Positions 25,201 to 40,200 of a stretch of 64,000 nucleotides of DNA are shown piece by piece. Made by a program: the position numbers and the translations under genes. Origin of the DNA: Acridotheres tristis (taxonomy: Eukaryota > Chordata > Aves > Passeriformes > Sturnidae). The stretch's first letter is position 1; each line of letters opens with the position of its first letter. Where the stretch lies: contig CM072891.1 in assembly GCA_037013685.1 (NCBI GenBank), forward strand, positions 9,400,501 through 9,464,500, given 5' to 3'. The notes beneath the pieces were generated by a model. The model was not told the DNA's origin. It saw only the letters and a program-made list of their open reading frames with translations, and did not search any database.

Positions 25201-28200
25201 CTTCCACAGTAAGATTAGATGTAGCATCACAATCTCCTTTCACTATTGTGGCATGCTCCAATGGTTTATCATAATTTTCAGTCTCAGATGCACTTTGAAA
25301 AAGATTTGCTTTTGTTGAAACTTTGTAAAATAGGCTTGAATTAGATTCTGGGAGAAAATCATCTGTATTCTCACAAATAGCAGCAGGAAAGTACTTGGTG
25401 TTTTTCCCATTTACATTCAGTAGGAAATAACTTACTTCATTTACCACTAGGTTTTTGTATTTGGATGAAAATTCTTTCTGAACTACAGCCTGAGAATTCA
25501 ATACATTTTGTTCTTTGCTTTCACTGCTTTCTTCTCTTATGTTATCAGTGCATAATGTATAATTTTCTGAAATTTGCTGGGATAAGCAACTTGCCTGATT
25601 GTCTGCTAGAGCACTGTCAGGGGAATAATCCTTTGAGTCAGGTTTGAATTCATAATGATTTAGTGAAGACAAGCCTTCATCCTTTGATATGTATTCTTCA
25701 TGATCTCTGAACGAAGGCACCTCTGGCACAATGTCTGCCAAGCTATCTGTGCTTATTTCCATACAGATTCGCTCTTTTTGAGACATCTCTATGGGTGTTG
25801 CAGACTGGTCATAACTTGCACTGGCAGCAGCAACTAAAGGGTGACATTGATATGTTGTCTTCTGTGAGGAAAAATCTGTTTCTGCTGCTACTTCTGCAGG
25901 TGTTTGCTCATGATCTGTTTCTTGCATTGTTTCCAGATTACTCTCCCCAGACCTCGGGGGTTCTTCTGTATCAGCTGGTTCTGCTCCTTGTCCAGCCAGA
26001 GTCTGGAGATTGTAACTGCTCACTAGAGAGAAGTTCTTGTTTGTTAAGTCACTGAGAAAGAAACCTTCATTGCAACATGTTGGTATTTTTTGTACTGGAA
26101 AAAGCTGCCCACAGTTTCCAAACTGGATGTGTTTTACTGCAGATGTTTGTGTTGAGGTCATACTATGAGCAAGTCCCATAGAGCACTCAGCAGCAGATGC
26201 ACTGACAGATGCACTTCCACTGCCTGAATCTGTCACACTTGATTTTGTCATCAATATATTGTAGTCATTGTCAAGCTCATCTTTTGAAAAAGTTCGGACT
26301 AAGTCATCTTCTAAATCTGCATCTACACAGCCATTCCTCTGCTCCACAACATGCACAGGCAACACAGAGATAAAAGGTGTTTTTTTCAGAGTGTGATCTT
26401 TTGGCAGCTCTGGATGAGTTGTGGGGAGAGAACTCTCCTCTTTCTTAGCTACCAGTGACAAGCAGTCTGCAGTGGATGTACTTTCCAAACAGCTGAATGT
26501 TTCTGCACGTTCAGTAGCAGACTTGTAAGCAGACAATTCTCCCAGTTGTTCTTGTTCAGGATACTGTGACCTTGAATGTTCATGATAATCATGCTCTGCT
26601 GAAGTAGGAATGAAAGAGGAACTTGGTCCTACTGAACTAACAAATGAGGACATTACATTTTGAAATTTCAAGGAAGAATTTTCATTAGAGTTTGTCCATC
26701 CCTTAAAAATCTTATTTAATGATCCACTCTCAGAAGCCCCGCTTGCAGTTGTTGTTTCAGGTAAAGGTACTTCCAATGTGTCAGAGGAGAAAACCGAGTT
26801 TATTCGGTTTACATGAGGACTATGAGTAATGCTGTGAATCTGCTTAGAGCCAGAAACAAAAGAAACCTCAGCAGCTGACTGCTTTAGATCATCTTTCTTT
26901 AGCCAAAGTTCTGCTTTGCTCAAAGAGCACAGATGAGCATCTTGAAATTCCAAGTTTTCATGGGAAGAAGATGCTGTTATCCTGGGGTTGCTGGTGTCAA
27001 CCTTAGAGTCACAGGAAGACCAGGCATCATTAATATGTAAAGGATTTCCACTTGTATAATAGAGTTTTCTTTCAAGAGACCTTTCTTGTTCTACAAAGGA
27101 GACTTTTGTCCCCTTCAGCAACTGCCTGCAAGCATTACTGGAAGCAGTCTGTGGCTTGGTGTTCAAATAAAAGGAACTGCTCAGCTTCAGATCATAATTG
27201 GTCCCTTCTGTATCTCTGTTGCAGGTCTTGGATTCATGGTCTTCCTCAATCTCTGTAGCTGGTAATTTAGGAGTTTGTAACTTCCAGAAAATCTCTGCTG
27301 GCACTTCATCAGATGAGTCAGATTTGGATTCTTCTACCAGATCTTCTGCTGGCATCTCTTCTCCATCAGCTAAGCTATCCAGAGAAAAGCTTCTTTCAGC
27401 CTTTCCCAGTCTCCTACGAGATGCATATGATGTCACCAAAGATGAAATATGGTTCTCGGTTCTGCTTTTGTAAAGCTTTGCTGGCTCATGATGGGCCTTT
27501 AACTTGTAAAATTGGCTTGTATTTTGCTTTTTGGCTTTATTTTCCTTTTCTATCAGAGAGTCTTGTGACATTTGACTGTCATCGCTCTCAGAGTCTTCTG
27601 GGTTGGCAAGACATTTATTTCTGTCAAAATCTTCCATTTTCAATTTTTCTGGGAAAACTTTTACGTAAGCACAGGAGAGCGAATCTACAGAATAGGAACT
27701 GTCAGTATCAGAAATCTCATTTTCATCATCCTCTTGCCAATTCCCCAGCACATCTGTGGCTGTCTTAGACACTCCAGCACTCAGTATCTCAGCACTGTGC
27801 CACTTCTTTTCAACATAAGAGAGTGGTGTCTGTGAGTTCATCTTAGTGAGATTTCCTACTGATGTTGCTGCCATCAGAAATTCTTTCTGTTCCACTGATG
27901 ATCTCTCATGACTTGGCAAGGCTGAGTTTGCCTCTCTCTTCCAGTTCTTGACTGTCTGGTTTAGATGGAGTGATGGTGGATTTCCATAAACTGTTTTCTT
28001 CATTTGTTTAGGAAAGTTTTCTGGAGAAGACCTGTGGCCTTTTCCATTGATATCCGTTCTAATCTTTTTATTGGATACCTGAGCTTTATTTTGTGCTACA
28101 TTGCTACTGGCAGGCTGACTTAAATCTCCTAGCACCTTTGATTTTGTCATTCTTCTCCCTGTAATAAGGGTTTTAGGCTCATCTTTCTCATTAAAGAGAT

Positions 28201-31200
28201 CAGGAGAGGAACATTTAGAAGTCTGGTTTTGAGATCCAGCTTGCCGTGAGGTGTCATCCAACTTCTCAATTCTTTTATGATTTTTATTGATATAAGCCAT
28301 GGTAGCCGAATCATTAGAGTCTTTCTCTGTTCTTTTTTTATTTTCAATTGAAGATATTTTTTGTTTTTCAGTTAGCTGCCTCTGGACTGAAAAGGAGATT
28401 CCCTTTTCATCATTAAGGTCATCACTCCCAGAAATGTCTTTACCACTTCTGTACAGGTATTCTACAGGTGACAACCTCTCTGTTGTACTACCTTTACAGT
28501 ATTGATCAATATTTGGTGAGGTAGATAACTTTGAGACAGACTCCCTCTTTGGAAAACAGCTGTGGAAATAAAGAAGAAATAAAGTCCAATCCTTGCACGA
28601 AGAATGTAGCAACGTTTCCACAACAGTAACATCTTGCAAATAAGAATAACAATTAATGAAACAATAATCTTAACGCCTTTCAAAATCCAATTCTAGCAGG
28701 GAATAAAAAAAATAAATTCTGTGACTAATTATAAAATCCCCTTGCTATCTGGAAAGATGCTCTGCACACAAAGAAATAGCTCAAATGTTATGAGGTATAG
28801 CTTCATGTTGAATCTCAAGTAGCTGTAAATGTTAATTAAAAATAAAAGATAGTTCTAAGTCACAGAAATCCACTTAGCAGAGTTTAACTATTTTCTGCTG
28901 TGGAAATAGCTAAGGACCATGCTGTGATAGACACAACATTTTAGTATTGCACAGAGATATTTATTTAGCTTGAGAAGGCTGTATAGAAAGGTAGTATAAA
29001 AGTCCTACCCATAATCACCCCAAAGATACTGATATTCTGAAGAGTTGGATGATGATCAAGATAAAATTGTGCAGTTAGTTATTTACCAACAGTCCGAACA
29101 AGGCAACAACAAAAGTCAAGCCACTTCTAAAAAGCTTTCTCAAAGAGGTAGAAAGTTCAGCAAGGCTTGAGAGAGAAATGTAAAGAAGTGAGAAAGACCA
29201 TGTCAAATAGATAAGTAAGGAATGTACTGTACAAACCCAGGGGAAAAGGACAAACAGCTCCAGCTTGATGTACAGTATAGTGGGTTCACTGACATTGCAG
29301 AATTGGGGATTTTTTCCAATACATTGAAAGGCATTCAGGATTTTAGTTGGCCACTGAAAATACCTGGAATTTACATTACTTTTGAAAGTGCAGAGGATTT
29401 GGCAGATGTTAACTTACCTGGGTACCTGGGGCAGGTACGAGTTACAAAGCAAACGCTGCAAGGAGTTCGAACCCGACGATTTCTGTCTCTTTTGCAAGTG
29501 GTCACCCAAAGAGGGCCATGCAGCAATATTATCACTCAGGACTTGGGGTGGTTTCACACACTCTTCACTGAGCCAGCAGCTAGCTTCCAGCTGCTCTAGG
29601 TTTTGCTTGGCTTCCAATAGCTTCTGCTTCTTGACTATCCTTTCCAGCCGGAACTTGACCTTTTTCCGTCTTATGTTTCTTTCAGCCTTTTTTAAGGAGT
29701 ACCTTTGCAAGAGCTCCAGCTGCACCAGTCTCTTCTTGTTCTGCTGTAGCAGGGAAAGGCAGGTTTCCAGCCCAGAGGGGCTCTGCACCTCAGCCTCTGC
29801 ACACAGCGTAGACTCTGTTTGCACTGCAAACTCCCTCTGCTGCTGCTGCTGCAGAGCAGCCAGACGTTTATTCTCATTTATAAGCCACTGCTGGTCTGTA
29901 AACAAAACAATGATTGAAAGAAAGTAAAAATCATAGGAAAAACATTTGTTGTTACTATCTTGTTTCTTAATTTAATCAGCCTTTAGAGGTCATTTGAGAA
30001 CAGAATCTCTATGCATGTAGAGACTTGACAAACTATTTAAAGAAAAGTGTACTGTTGCTCTACTTCATTGATAACTAAAATCCTTTGCATCTGGTTAAGG
30101 ACTCAGGTAGCGACTGCAGGATATAAGCAGGAGCTTGGCTAATACAGCTAAGGAGACTCGTGGTTAAGACCTTTTCTGTAAGAAAAATGCAGAACAGATG
30201 TCAATTTCTTAAAGATTACACTCAAATATTACCTCAATTTTGTTAAAATACAGTGGAAGCATGAAAAGACCTGATTTCATTTCTGTGCAGTTTTCAGACA
30301 CAGGGTGTATATTCACAGTAGAGAAGCATGACTTCATTAGCTTTTTTTCTGTGAAATATGCTACTACTTCTGCTTTAAATATTCTGAAGTCCTATGTTAA
30401 ACTTTTTATGATAAAGAATGTATGTGCACTGGAAGCAGAATTAAGGGTTGCACAAATGTTTGTGAACCAAACGTTTCTTTGTGCCTTTTGCTCCTATTCT
30501 TTCCTCTTTAACTTGACTAAAAAAAAAAACCCACCTGCAAAGTATTTTTTCTCACTTACTTGGCATGCTGGAAATGGCAAATGAGGGAGCCCAGAGTCAT
30601 ACTAATGGACTTTGTTTAGCCCAGGAAATGGCAATTTTTGTGCTCACTGTTGGTGGCAAGCTCAGCAATCCTGGAGGCTGGAGCTGCCCATGCCCCTCTG
30701 TGGATGGGCCTCATTTGCAGGGCAGCTGACAGCCCCCAGTGCTGTGGGTGGGGATGCAGCACTCCAAGTGAGTCACAGACAAGGCCACAAGGATGTCATC
30801 AGATGGGCACCTGCCAGACAGTTCTGACAGCCTTTCTAAATGCATCAGATGAAAACTTTCCAAGCAAAACCATCCCTGTGTGGCACCTGGCTGAGGTAGA
30901 GCAACAACCACAAATTTGCTGTCTCTGGCAGCTGTGACTGCCCCAACAAGCACTTGCCAAAACATCCTGATGGGAACCCACATATCTTAGCATGTAATCA
31001 TAAAATTACAGAATCTTTAAATGGCTTGGGTTGGAAGGAACTTTAAAGATCAACTAGTTAAATGTGCATGAAATAAAACAAATACTGTCTTGGCAAAGAT
31101 GCAGGTGAAGCCAACACAACCTTTAGCTATTATGACAATTCAAAAAGCACAAGCTCATACCACCAGTCAATGTGTATTTTTCACAGAATTACCACTCTAC

Positions 31201-34200
31201 TCCACAAAAAGAATTAGATTCTCTGCTTCTGTTAATGACCCCTACAGTTCATAAATGCCAAATATGTTCACATTGCAAGTGATTAACCTAACTTGATAAC
31301 AAAACATGTTACCTCTGCTTACACACTTAGTCTTCTCTAAATATTCAGAACCTGATCTTTGCAGTCAGTGAGGGTGCAGTAGAGAACAGAACCAGGCTGA
31401 TTTGTTTTAAACCCTGAATGCAGGATTACTTTTATTCAATGCAAGGAATGGATGTGCTTAGAGGTTTTTCAGAGCACACCAGCTTCAATCTGAGCTATGA
31501 TGAACTGTAATAAAAGAAGGGATTATTGAGATCACCATGATAAGACTGTATCTGATGGTTTGAACATGTTCTCTTAATGAAACAGATATTTTATGCTGGT
31601 ATAAAAATATACATATTCAGCTCTCAAAGCAAACAAACAAAAACAACCATCCATTGCTGAACAAGCAATGTAAAAATCTCAGGCCAGATTCCTTTACATG
31701 TGGAGCATTTCTCAAAGAACCGAAGTTTCCCAAAGCACTGTTCTTACTAGCAGCATTGTTTTTTTGGCTGAGCTTACTTTCAATATGCAGTCCTTTACTA
31801 AATAAGCAATGTTTCATTGTTTATTCAGGGAGATAGGAATTAAGAGATATTTAAGTTTGATGTGATGAGTGAGGGCTACCTGCAGCTCTGCACAGCTGAG
31901 GAATTTGGGGCTCTGGAAGTTTCCCTAATGCAAGAAATCATTAGTGCAAAGACATTGTAGGTATCACTTGCTTGATGAATACTGATTTTGTTAAACATAC
32001 TTCATTAGTGATCCCCACCACAATGAGTCTCCTGTCCTCCTGTTGGCAGCTCTGCATAGAGCACATGCCCAGAGGTAGCAATTCTAGCTCTATGGATAAA
32101 AGGGAAGCATTTTTGTCATTATGTTAGTTAATTTTTCTTAATAACGTTTTTAGTTTTCACATACAAACCTTTTTTTTCCTCAGCTTTGTTTCCAGACATG
32201 TTCTCCTTAGCATAATTTTAGTAAGCAGAATATTTGGCAGATCAGTTTCCCTGCAGGAGAGCTGCAAGCTTAAGATGCTAATTAATCTCTGCTCACAAAC
32301 TTGCCTCTGTCAGGAGCTGAGCCACAGAGGGCACAGAAAAGGCAAAGAACTTTAGTGGGTTGCCAAGTAAAGAATTGTATTTGGCTGGCAAAAACTACCT
32401 GCCTGGCTAAGCTTTGCATGAACACAGTGAAAACAGCAGAACTAGAGGGAAGCAGAGAACAAGTCTACAGAGCCACAAAACAAAGGTGTTTTGGGGGAAC
32501 TCGCCTGCTTTTCTACAGGAAACTTCTGATTTTTCTCTCTGCATATTCTTCTGCTATATCCCATCAAAACAATTTCCTTTTAATCTCTTCGTTGTGGCTG
32601 GCAGAATTAAAAGATAGCTGACTGCATAAGTTTTGGTGTGAGACACTGAAACCTAGATCAACTCACTGATTAGAAGACAAACCAGAGAGCACCAGAACCA
32701 GGGCTGCAGGGAGGCAGGATTGGATCAGCCTGGAGAGAAGAGGCTCAGAGCCACAGGGGAGTAGCTGGTGCTGTCCCTGCCAGCAGTGACCTGCAGTGCT
32801 AATTAAACAGTGCTGCTGGAGCACTGCAAAGGAAGCCCTTTAGTTCTGTTAATCAAAGCTCAGTAACTGTTCTCAAGGGAAAGGCAATTGTAGGAGAAAT
32901 ACAGTAATTAGCCATTATAGAAGTTCCACTCATAAAAAAAAAAAAAAGCATCACTAGTACAAGAAATATTGAGAGGATGAAAGCATGCAGTAATGGAAGG
33001 GAACAGAAGCAGGGGAAGAGGCAGGTACTCACTTTCTTGGATTTGCTGGTTGATGAGTGCTTGGTCATTTTCTAGTTCCTGCTCTGCTTTGATCTGTCCT
33101 CTCAGAATCTGCTGCTTTAAATCCTCAACATAGAGCTGCTGTCGTTGAATTTGTTTTCTGTGGAAAGCTTCCAGGTCTCTCAGTTTCTGCTTGTACTCTT
33201 CATGCACAGCATCTATTTCCCTGCTGTTAGAAATATTGACAGTGAATTTAAACCAGAAACAAATATTATTTGTAATAAAAGAAGTAATCTCACTAAAGAA
33301 AGACAGACAACATTCAAGATGTTGTTTTGTGCAATAAGGGTGCATTATGCCAAAAACTCATAGCTGTGTTTATGCACGTCACAGCAGGCTGCAACCCTCT
33401 AAGTGTCATAAATGCCAGAAAACATGAAAGCTCTAGTAGTGAAGCAGGTAATTCCATTGCCAGAAAGATAATAGCAAAAAGAATTTTAAAAAATACTGTC
33501 ACTTTTCATTTTGCTGTAGCCTTCCACAAGTGAAACTGGGGAGCGGGTTGTTTTTAAGTTATACAATTTTATAACCACTATATAAGATATTTGTCATCTA
33601 AGTACTTCAAAGTGCTTTACAGAAATGACCAACAGTCTTTGTTTTCAGACCAAAACTCCAACCTAGAAATATTTACAGGCATTGTCAGGATTACACTGAC
33701 AGTCCCTGGCAGTTCCAAGGAAAGACCTTGATCACCCAAATCTCCATTGGATGCAAGAACTATATCAGGTTACTGCTTCTATATTTGGAGCAGAATTGTG
33801 ATCAGAGAAGTGACTAGCCTGTGAAAAACTGCTTTACAGTTTTCTCCAAGATGTTTAGCTCCTGACTGTGTGCCTAAATTTGCACACACAGAACAACAAT
33901 CAAAATAGTATCTATTCTTACCATAATGCATTATAATATTCAAGATACTGAACCCTCTGAAAGACATATATATTCTACTTCTCCACGTGCTACCATCAAG
34001 AAATTCTTAACATTAAAATTAGATTATATCTAAAGGTGATATATGATCTTTGCCTACTAAACACTGTATTCTTATATATAACCTCATAAAATTAAACCTT
34101 TGAGTCTTGAAAAAATGTTTTAATTATATTTTACTAAGAAAGTAAATAATGTATTTATTATACTTCTAAAGTAATCAAAGACACCAAAACTCTAAAGAGT

Positions 34201-37200
34201 GCCTGAAGGTCAAAAAAAACTCCAAAAATATAATTTCAAAGAAAATCTTTGGAAATATTATGTAGTTTGTAAAATCACTACCAATACAAGGTCATCTGTA
34301 TGAAAAGAGTGTTTGACCTTTTCTACACAGGAATAATTTAACATCTCAATTTAGAAATGTAAGCATGTGCTGAAAGCAACCATTTCTACAGCAAAAACTT
34401 GATTTTGTGTGATAGTTTAGCAGACAGAACAGATGAAATAATTAAGCAACCAAAATCTACAAAACTCCTGGAGTACCTTTACATAGGACACGCATTTCAC
34501 TTCATAAGAAGTAGTAGGAAAGCCTCAGTACATAAAAGCGTTAAGATTTGCAATAATTTACAATATTACTATGAATCTTGCTCACACAAGAAAAACAGAA
34601 TTCTGTTCTGTTTTAATATTTATCTAAGTGGAATGCTGAGAGTAACTGAAAGAGAATATCTTCTGTTCAGTTGTCTGTCACGGTGCAAACACAGTATAAA
34701 CTTTGCTGCTGCCATCCGCTAAGTGGTTTGTGTCTATTTGTCACCCACACAAACAAATTATGAGAATATGCAGGTCCAAGATCTATCTGTCCTTGGCTCG
34801 ACTACAAAGATACCAATACCCTGTGATTTGTAATTTTTCCCTCTTAGATGAACTGTAATTGATCCCCAGGAAATAGAAGTGGAATGCCTCATTTCTCATT
34901 CAGCTGAAGTCGGTTTGAATTGACACTGCAGCACTGAAAGGCTCCAATGGCAATTACAAATCTCCAGCTGTTCAGGTATTTGTAACACCATCAATCACAG
35001 GGGGACAAACTCAGAGGTTAAAGCAAGACTGGTTCACCAAAGGAGAACCACTTTCCAAACACAATCTTAAATCTGAGGTATCTCATTTAGGAAGAGCTCC
35101 CATGGTTTCAATGGTAACTCTCAGGGAGCCTTGCCCTAAATGCAGCTTTGAGGTTGTCTTCCATGTTTTCTAATGGAGCAGCCATATAATCTGGAGGTTG
35201 AAATACTGATCTGGGACAAAACACTTCTGATTTTGGAGCAGTTACATGACCTCTGTGCTTTCACATCCTTGGCCTGCAAGGTCTTCAGGAGGAGGAGGAG
35301 TGCCTCTGGATGCCTATGCACTAAAGCTAACAGCCTCTCTGCAGAGCCTGGTGATGAGATACTCTTCAACCTCTTCTACTAACAGATATGAAAGCTCTGA
35401 TTCCTATGAAAGTTGGTGGCATGGAAGTTGAAAAATATGAATCTAAATTTGTCACTGGTCTCACATGACCTCGGGCAAGTTGCTTAGTCTGAGACACGTG
35501 AAAGAAGCAAAGTAGATTCATCCAAGAGAAGTGATGGGGATCCATTAGCATTATCAGACATCAGAAAGTCGAATATCAGTAGAGCTGATTTCTATTAATT
35601 TTTCATTATTAGCATCATTCTGCATGAGACTGAGGAAATTGAGCAAATCCTTGCCAGCAGGCTGAAAAGAAGCATGATACTAAAGCAGAAGAGAAAGAAT
35701 CTTGCTCTGCAACCGTTTACTAAAACCAGATAAAATTACTCTGATAAAATGTCTCTTATTCTTCCTAACCATCACTTTTAGCTCTCAGCCAATCTTCCCA
35801 TAAAATTGACTTATCAGAGTTCAAACTATTTACAAACTAAAACCCAGAACATTTAAGTGAATGAAACAACTCAGCGTTGTGTTTCAACCCAAAGACCTGA
35901 CAATGCTCACAGGGGTAGTTCGGTAACATCTGTTTATAGTTGTGAGAGGGTCACAAGGTTTTCCTATACTTTCCAACCTTGCTGGAACCACCCCCACCCC
36001 CACATTACAAAGTGTAAGAGAATAAGCAACACAAACAATGCACGTGTGCTGTTTGCTCTCAGCAGCACTAGCATATTCCCCCACGTGTGTGGTAATGGCT
36101 TTTTGCTGAACTAACACGAAACTGTGAGATCCTTTCCAACAGCCGTGTGTGTTTGCACACAGAACAGAACACGAGGCAGGCCAAACTGATGGTATTCATC
36201 ACAGCTCCATATTGTGACTACACCCCAGAAAGGCAGAATACAGAGGAACAGCCATACTCCACTTTAAACCTTGGAAAAACTAACACAGCACAGCAATCAC
36301 TGCAGTATTATTTCTGCTTTTGTTCAGGAGATGTAGCTAGTTGGTGCAATTCTCCCTCTGGAAGGTTAAAGTCTCTGTAAGAAAATACTGTTGTTCCAGG
36401 TCTATATACAAATTGCAGTTATGCTGTTATTTCAGTGTTTCTGCTTCATTTCCTAATTTTTAGTAGTACAAAACAAAAATCAGGCAGAGCAGAAAAGCCA
36501 GGTCTGAGTACAGAGACCGAACATTAAATACCTTTTTATGAAGCTGCTTCTTACAGAGAGTTTTCTGAAGTGGAACAAAAAGATAATGAAAATCCATGCA
36601 GAGCCACTTACATAATACACAAACGCAAGAGGATGTTTTCCCTCTGGCTGGGAAATACTGACAGTGAGAGCAGAATGACTGGCTAGTTTGGGATACAGAT
36701 CTGTCTCTCACAGAAACTGCTGAAACCAGGAACATGAAGTCAGAATGCTCCCTTTCTACCTTTGAACATGCTATGTCATATCAGCACATTTCTGCTGGTT
36801 TATGGAAATAGCATGATAAACTAAACTAAAAAATGACATGACAAGGGTCCAGAAAGAAAATAACAGATTCATGCACACTTCATAGCTGAATCACCTAATA
36901 CGCAACTCAAAGAGCAATCAGTTTGCGTAATATATGTCTGAATTACTAAACTAAAAACAAGTATCAGTCCAGTTAACATAGGAATTTAGCTAAATTTTGT
37001 AATAAATAGGAGAGATCATTAATTTTTTCATCTAAAACACCTTAAATCAGATGTACTGGTAAATTTAGACATGAAACACTGGAATACTATGAGATACAGC
37101 AAAAGAGCACAGCATGCTGTTGCTCATATTCCTGCTTTTCCACACATGCAATCTACACTCAGTACAGTTCTAGCAGGAAATAAAATAACCTCAGGACAAA

Positions 37201-40200
37201 CACGAGAGAAACAGCTTCATTTCTGTAGGTATCAAGATGTACACGAAGTCTTGGTTTCACAGGATCAGCATACTCTAGCATACAGCATATTAAAAAAAAT
37301 AAAAGCAATCCTGCAGAGAATTTCATAAAAGCATGCAGATTTCTCTGCTTACCAAATGCAGCAAGAAGTGTCAACAGTTACCCCCTCCTCCAAGTAAACC
37401 ATTAAAGGCTGCAAGTAAAATGACAACAAAAAGACACCAACCCTAAACTAAAGATAATCACAAATTACTGAGAAAACATACAAATACCAATTCTGCCGGA
37501 TTGCTTTTCCATCTCATTTTTCTCTCCAAAGTTTGCACGATGCATGCTAAAAGAACCATCTGTAAATCCACATTTTTTCCAGTCGGTTTTGTTGTCAGCT
37601 CTCTGGGATCCTATTGTGCAATTCTCCTCCCCTCTTCCCCAAACACTTCTGCTGCTGATGCAGAGGCTGGCGGCTGCTACAGCATAATGCAGCTTCCAGT
37701 AACTATGGCAGCAATAGCTCTGTGCTGAGGCTGAATACCTGCTGCAACAAAATCCTAAGGCTCAAATAGACAAACTACAGTGAAAAATAATTACTTCTGG
37801 TAAAAGCTGAAATTCGCCAGTCTTCTCAAATAAAACATGAGTCAAGTTAGCATCTCCCTCTTTTCGACTGCCTAATGTTCAAGTCCTATTTGCCTTTCAT
37901 AAATTATTTTCCCCCAAGGGAAAAAGAGTTAAAAATAAAGCAGAAAAAATATGTTGGCAAGGCATTTTGTGCCCTTGCAAACCCCACACTGAGAGCAGTC
38001 ACAAGTTAAGAGTTACAAGCCTATCCATTAACACACTAACACAGCTCCCCCACATCCTCCAGCTCTTTCCTCCCCCTCTTCCCGTGTCCAACCCAGAGTC
38101 CTTCCCGCAGGGGCTCAGAGCAGCAGCAGGCACCACACAGCTGCCCACTATCCACATCTGCCCCTGCCCACCATCCACATCTGCCTCTGCCCTCCATCCA
38201 CATCTGCCTCTGCCCTCCATCCACATCTGCCCCTGCCCTCCATCCACATCTGCCTCTGCCCTCCATCCACATCTGCCCCTGCCCTCCATCCACATCTGCC
38301 TCTGCCCTCCATCCACATCTGCCCCTGCCCTCCATCCACATCTGCTCCTGCCCTCCATCCACATCTGCCTCTGCCCTCCATTCACATCTGCCCCTGCCCA
38401 CCATCCACATCTGCCCCTGCCCTCCATCCACATCTGCTCCTGCCCTCCATCCACATCTGCCCCTGCCCACCATCCACATCTGCCCCTGCCCTCCATCCAC
38501 ATCTGCCCCTGCCCTCCATCCACATCTGCCCCTGCCCAGCACAGAGGCCCAAATCTCTCCCCCTTTTCCCTAGAGCAAAGGGAAGAGCAACGAAGGTGAT
38601 AAAAAGACTTTGTGCTGTAACCTCCTCCAGCCTCCCAAAGGAATGCCACTCACAGAATTCAAAGCAAAAGCTGGGGAGTGGTGGGCAGGAGGTGGGAGCC
38701 AGAAATCAGTCAAAATGGGCAGCAGAGTGAGAAACCTTTAGAAATAAGGGATCTTTGGAAATGTACACACCCAATAATAAGTAATAAGTAATCCTCTTCA
38801 CAGAAGTTGCCATCGAGTGAAGGATCATTTAGATTTTTATTTTAGATTACCTGGTTTGCTTACAGAAAAAGCACTTCATCCTGTTTCATGTGTGGGTTTC
38901 TATGCAAAACCTCTTTTACTTTGCCAAAGTCCCCAAAATAACAGAAAGGCAATGACTTATTTAGGGCACCCCTTTAAATACATCTCTAAACCAGACCTCT
39001 TTTTGGCCAAGATGCACAGGCACAAGACACAGCCACATTCTCCAATAAAGATCAATGCTGCCTCTTTAAATTTGAGTTCAGCTAACACAGGTTTTTCCAT
39101 TACAATGTCAGTTTATATATAGAGTTAGTTAGTTAATAGCTAATAATAATAGTTAATAGCTAATCCACTGTACATGATTCTGCTGTAAATTGTAGAGTTG
39201 CTGTAACTGATACTGCATTTCTCTGTGAAACAGAATATTTGAGGTATCTTTTAATAGATGCAAAAGTTTTCTTTAACTTTTTTTTGGGTTTTGGTAGAGC
39301 ATTTTGAAAATCTCAAATGAAAGCTGTTAGTGAGAGCTAAGAGTATTTTACAGGTATTAGTTGGACAAGTTCCCTCCATCAGTTTAACAGTGTCAGTATT
39401 TTCAAGGAAAGGGAGTTTAAGCATGTTCCAAGCAGCTAAATAATTCAGTGTACTGCTATACCAATGAACTCTAATGGAAAAACTCCCGCGGGTTTTTTTT
39501 TTTTTAAACCAGCAAGACAATAAAATCGGAGTTTTTATTGATATGCAGTATGGTATTAATACAACGGCAGGAGAAAGACCTTTATTATCTACTTATTTGT
39601 GGTGATGCTGTAATATGATGACTGATGGCATTCACAAACCTCCTGTGTGTTTGCTGGCTGGCAGCAAACATCAGAAATTTGCAGTGCTGGGGCTCTTATG
39701 AGAGGGTGTATGAGCAAGCAACCAAGTAAGAATATAATCACAATGTCTAAAGTTTTAATATTTGTGTGCGGTGGTAGAAAAGAGTTTTTCCTCCCATTTC
39801 GCAAAATATTTTAATGTACAATTAAAGGCTGAACTGGTAATTCAACCCATAAAAGGCAGATGAGAAAAATGTCATCGCATTGACAGCATGGGAGATAAGA
39901 CTCAAATCATTAATAATCTTTACTGTAATACATATATTGATATGATCCGAGATAAAAAATCCAGAAGAAAGCAAAGTACCATCAGTTCCTGATGAAAAAG
40001 GTACTTAAACCCATGGAAACTCAACAATTTCTGAATTATTTCTGTTTGCAGCTGCTCTGCTTCTTTGCATGAATGAACCACATTCTATGCTAGGAATTAA
40101 TTTTTTTTTTTTTTTTTTACTTTTCCCTAAAGCTATTTTATTCTCTCCAGAAGAGAACACAATTTATCCAAGCAATTTTCAAAGTACTAATGAGTATTCC

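Noticed and set aside
28560..28639. ATG at 28639 as start of a 3,750-residue protein
   Set aside because: The segment 28560-28639 is intron, with a good acceptor at 28560; the exon is joined to 29418-29895 in phase.
32700..32800. CR1-like internal sequence (agcctggagagaagaggctc)
   Set aside because: Only about 20-30 bases resemble CR1 and the surroundings do not continue the match; could be chance.
37967..38649. Overlapping open frames of 210 (+) and 216 (-) residues with regular repeats
   Set aside because: They are produced by the 23-bp minisatellite, which keeps all frames open. They lie in a STARD9 intron without other coding signs.
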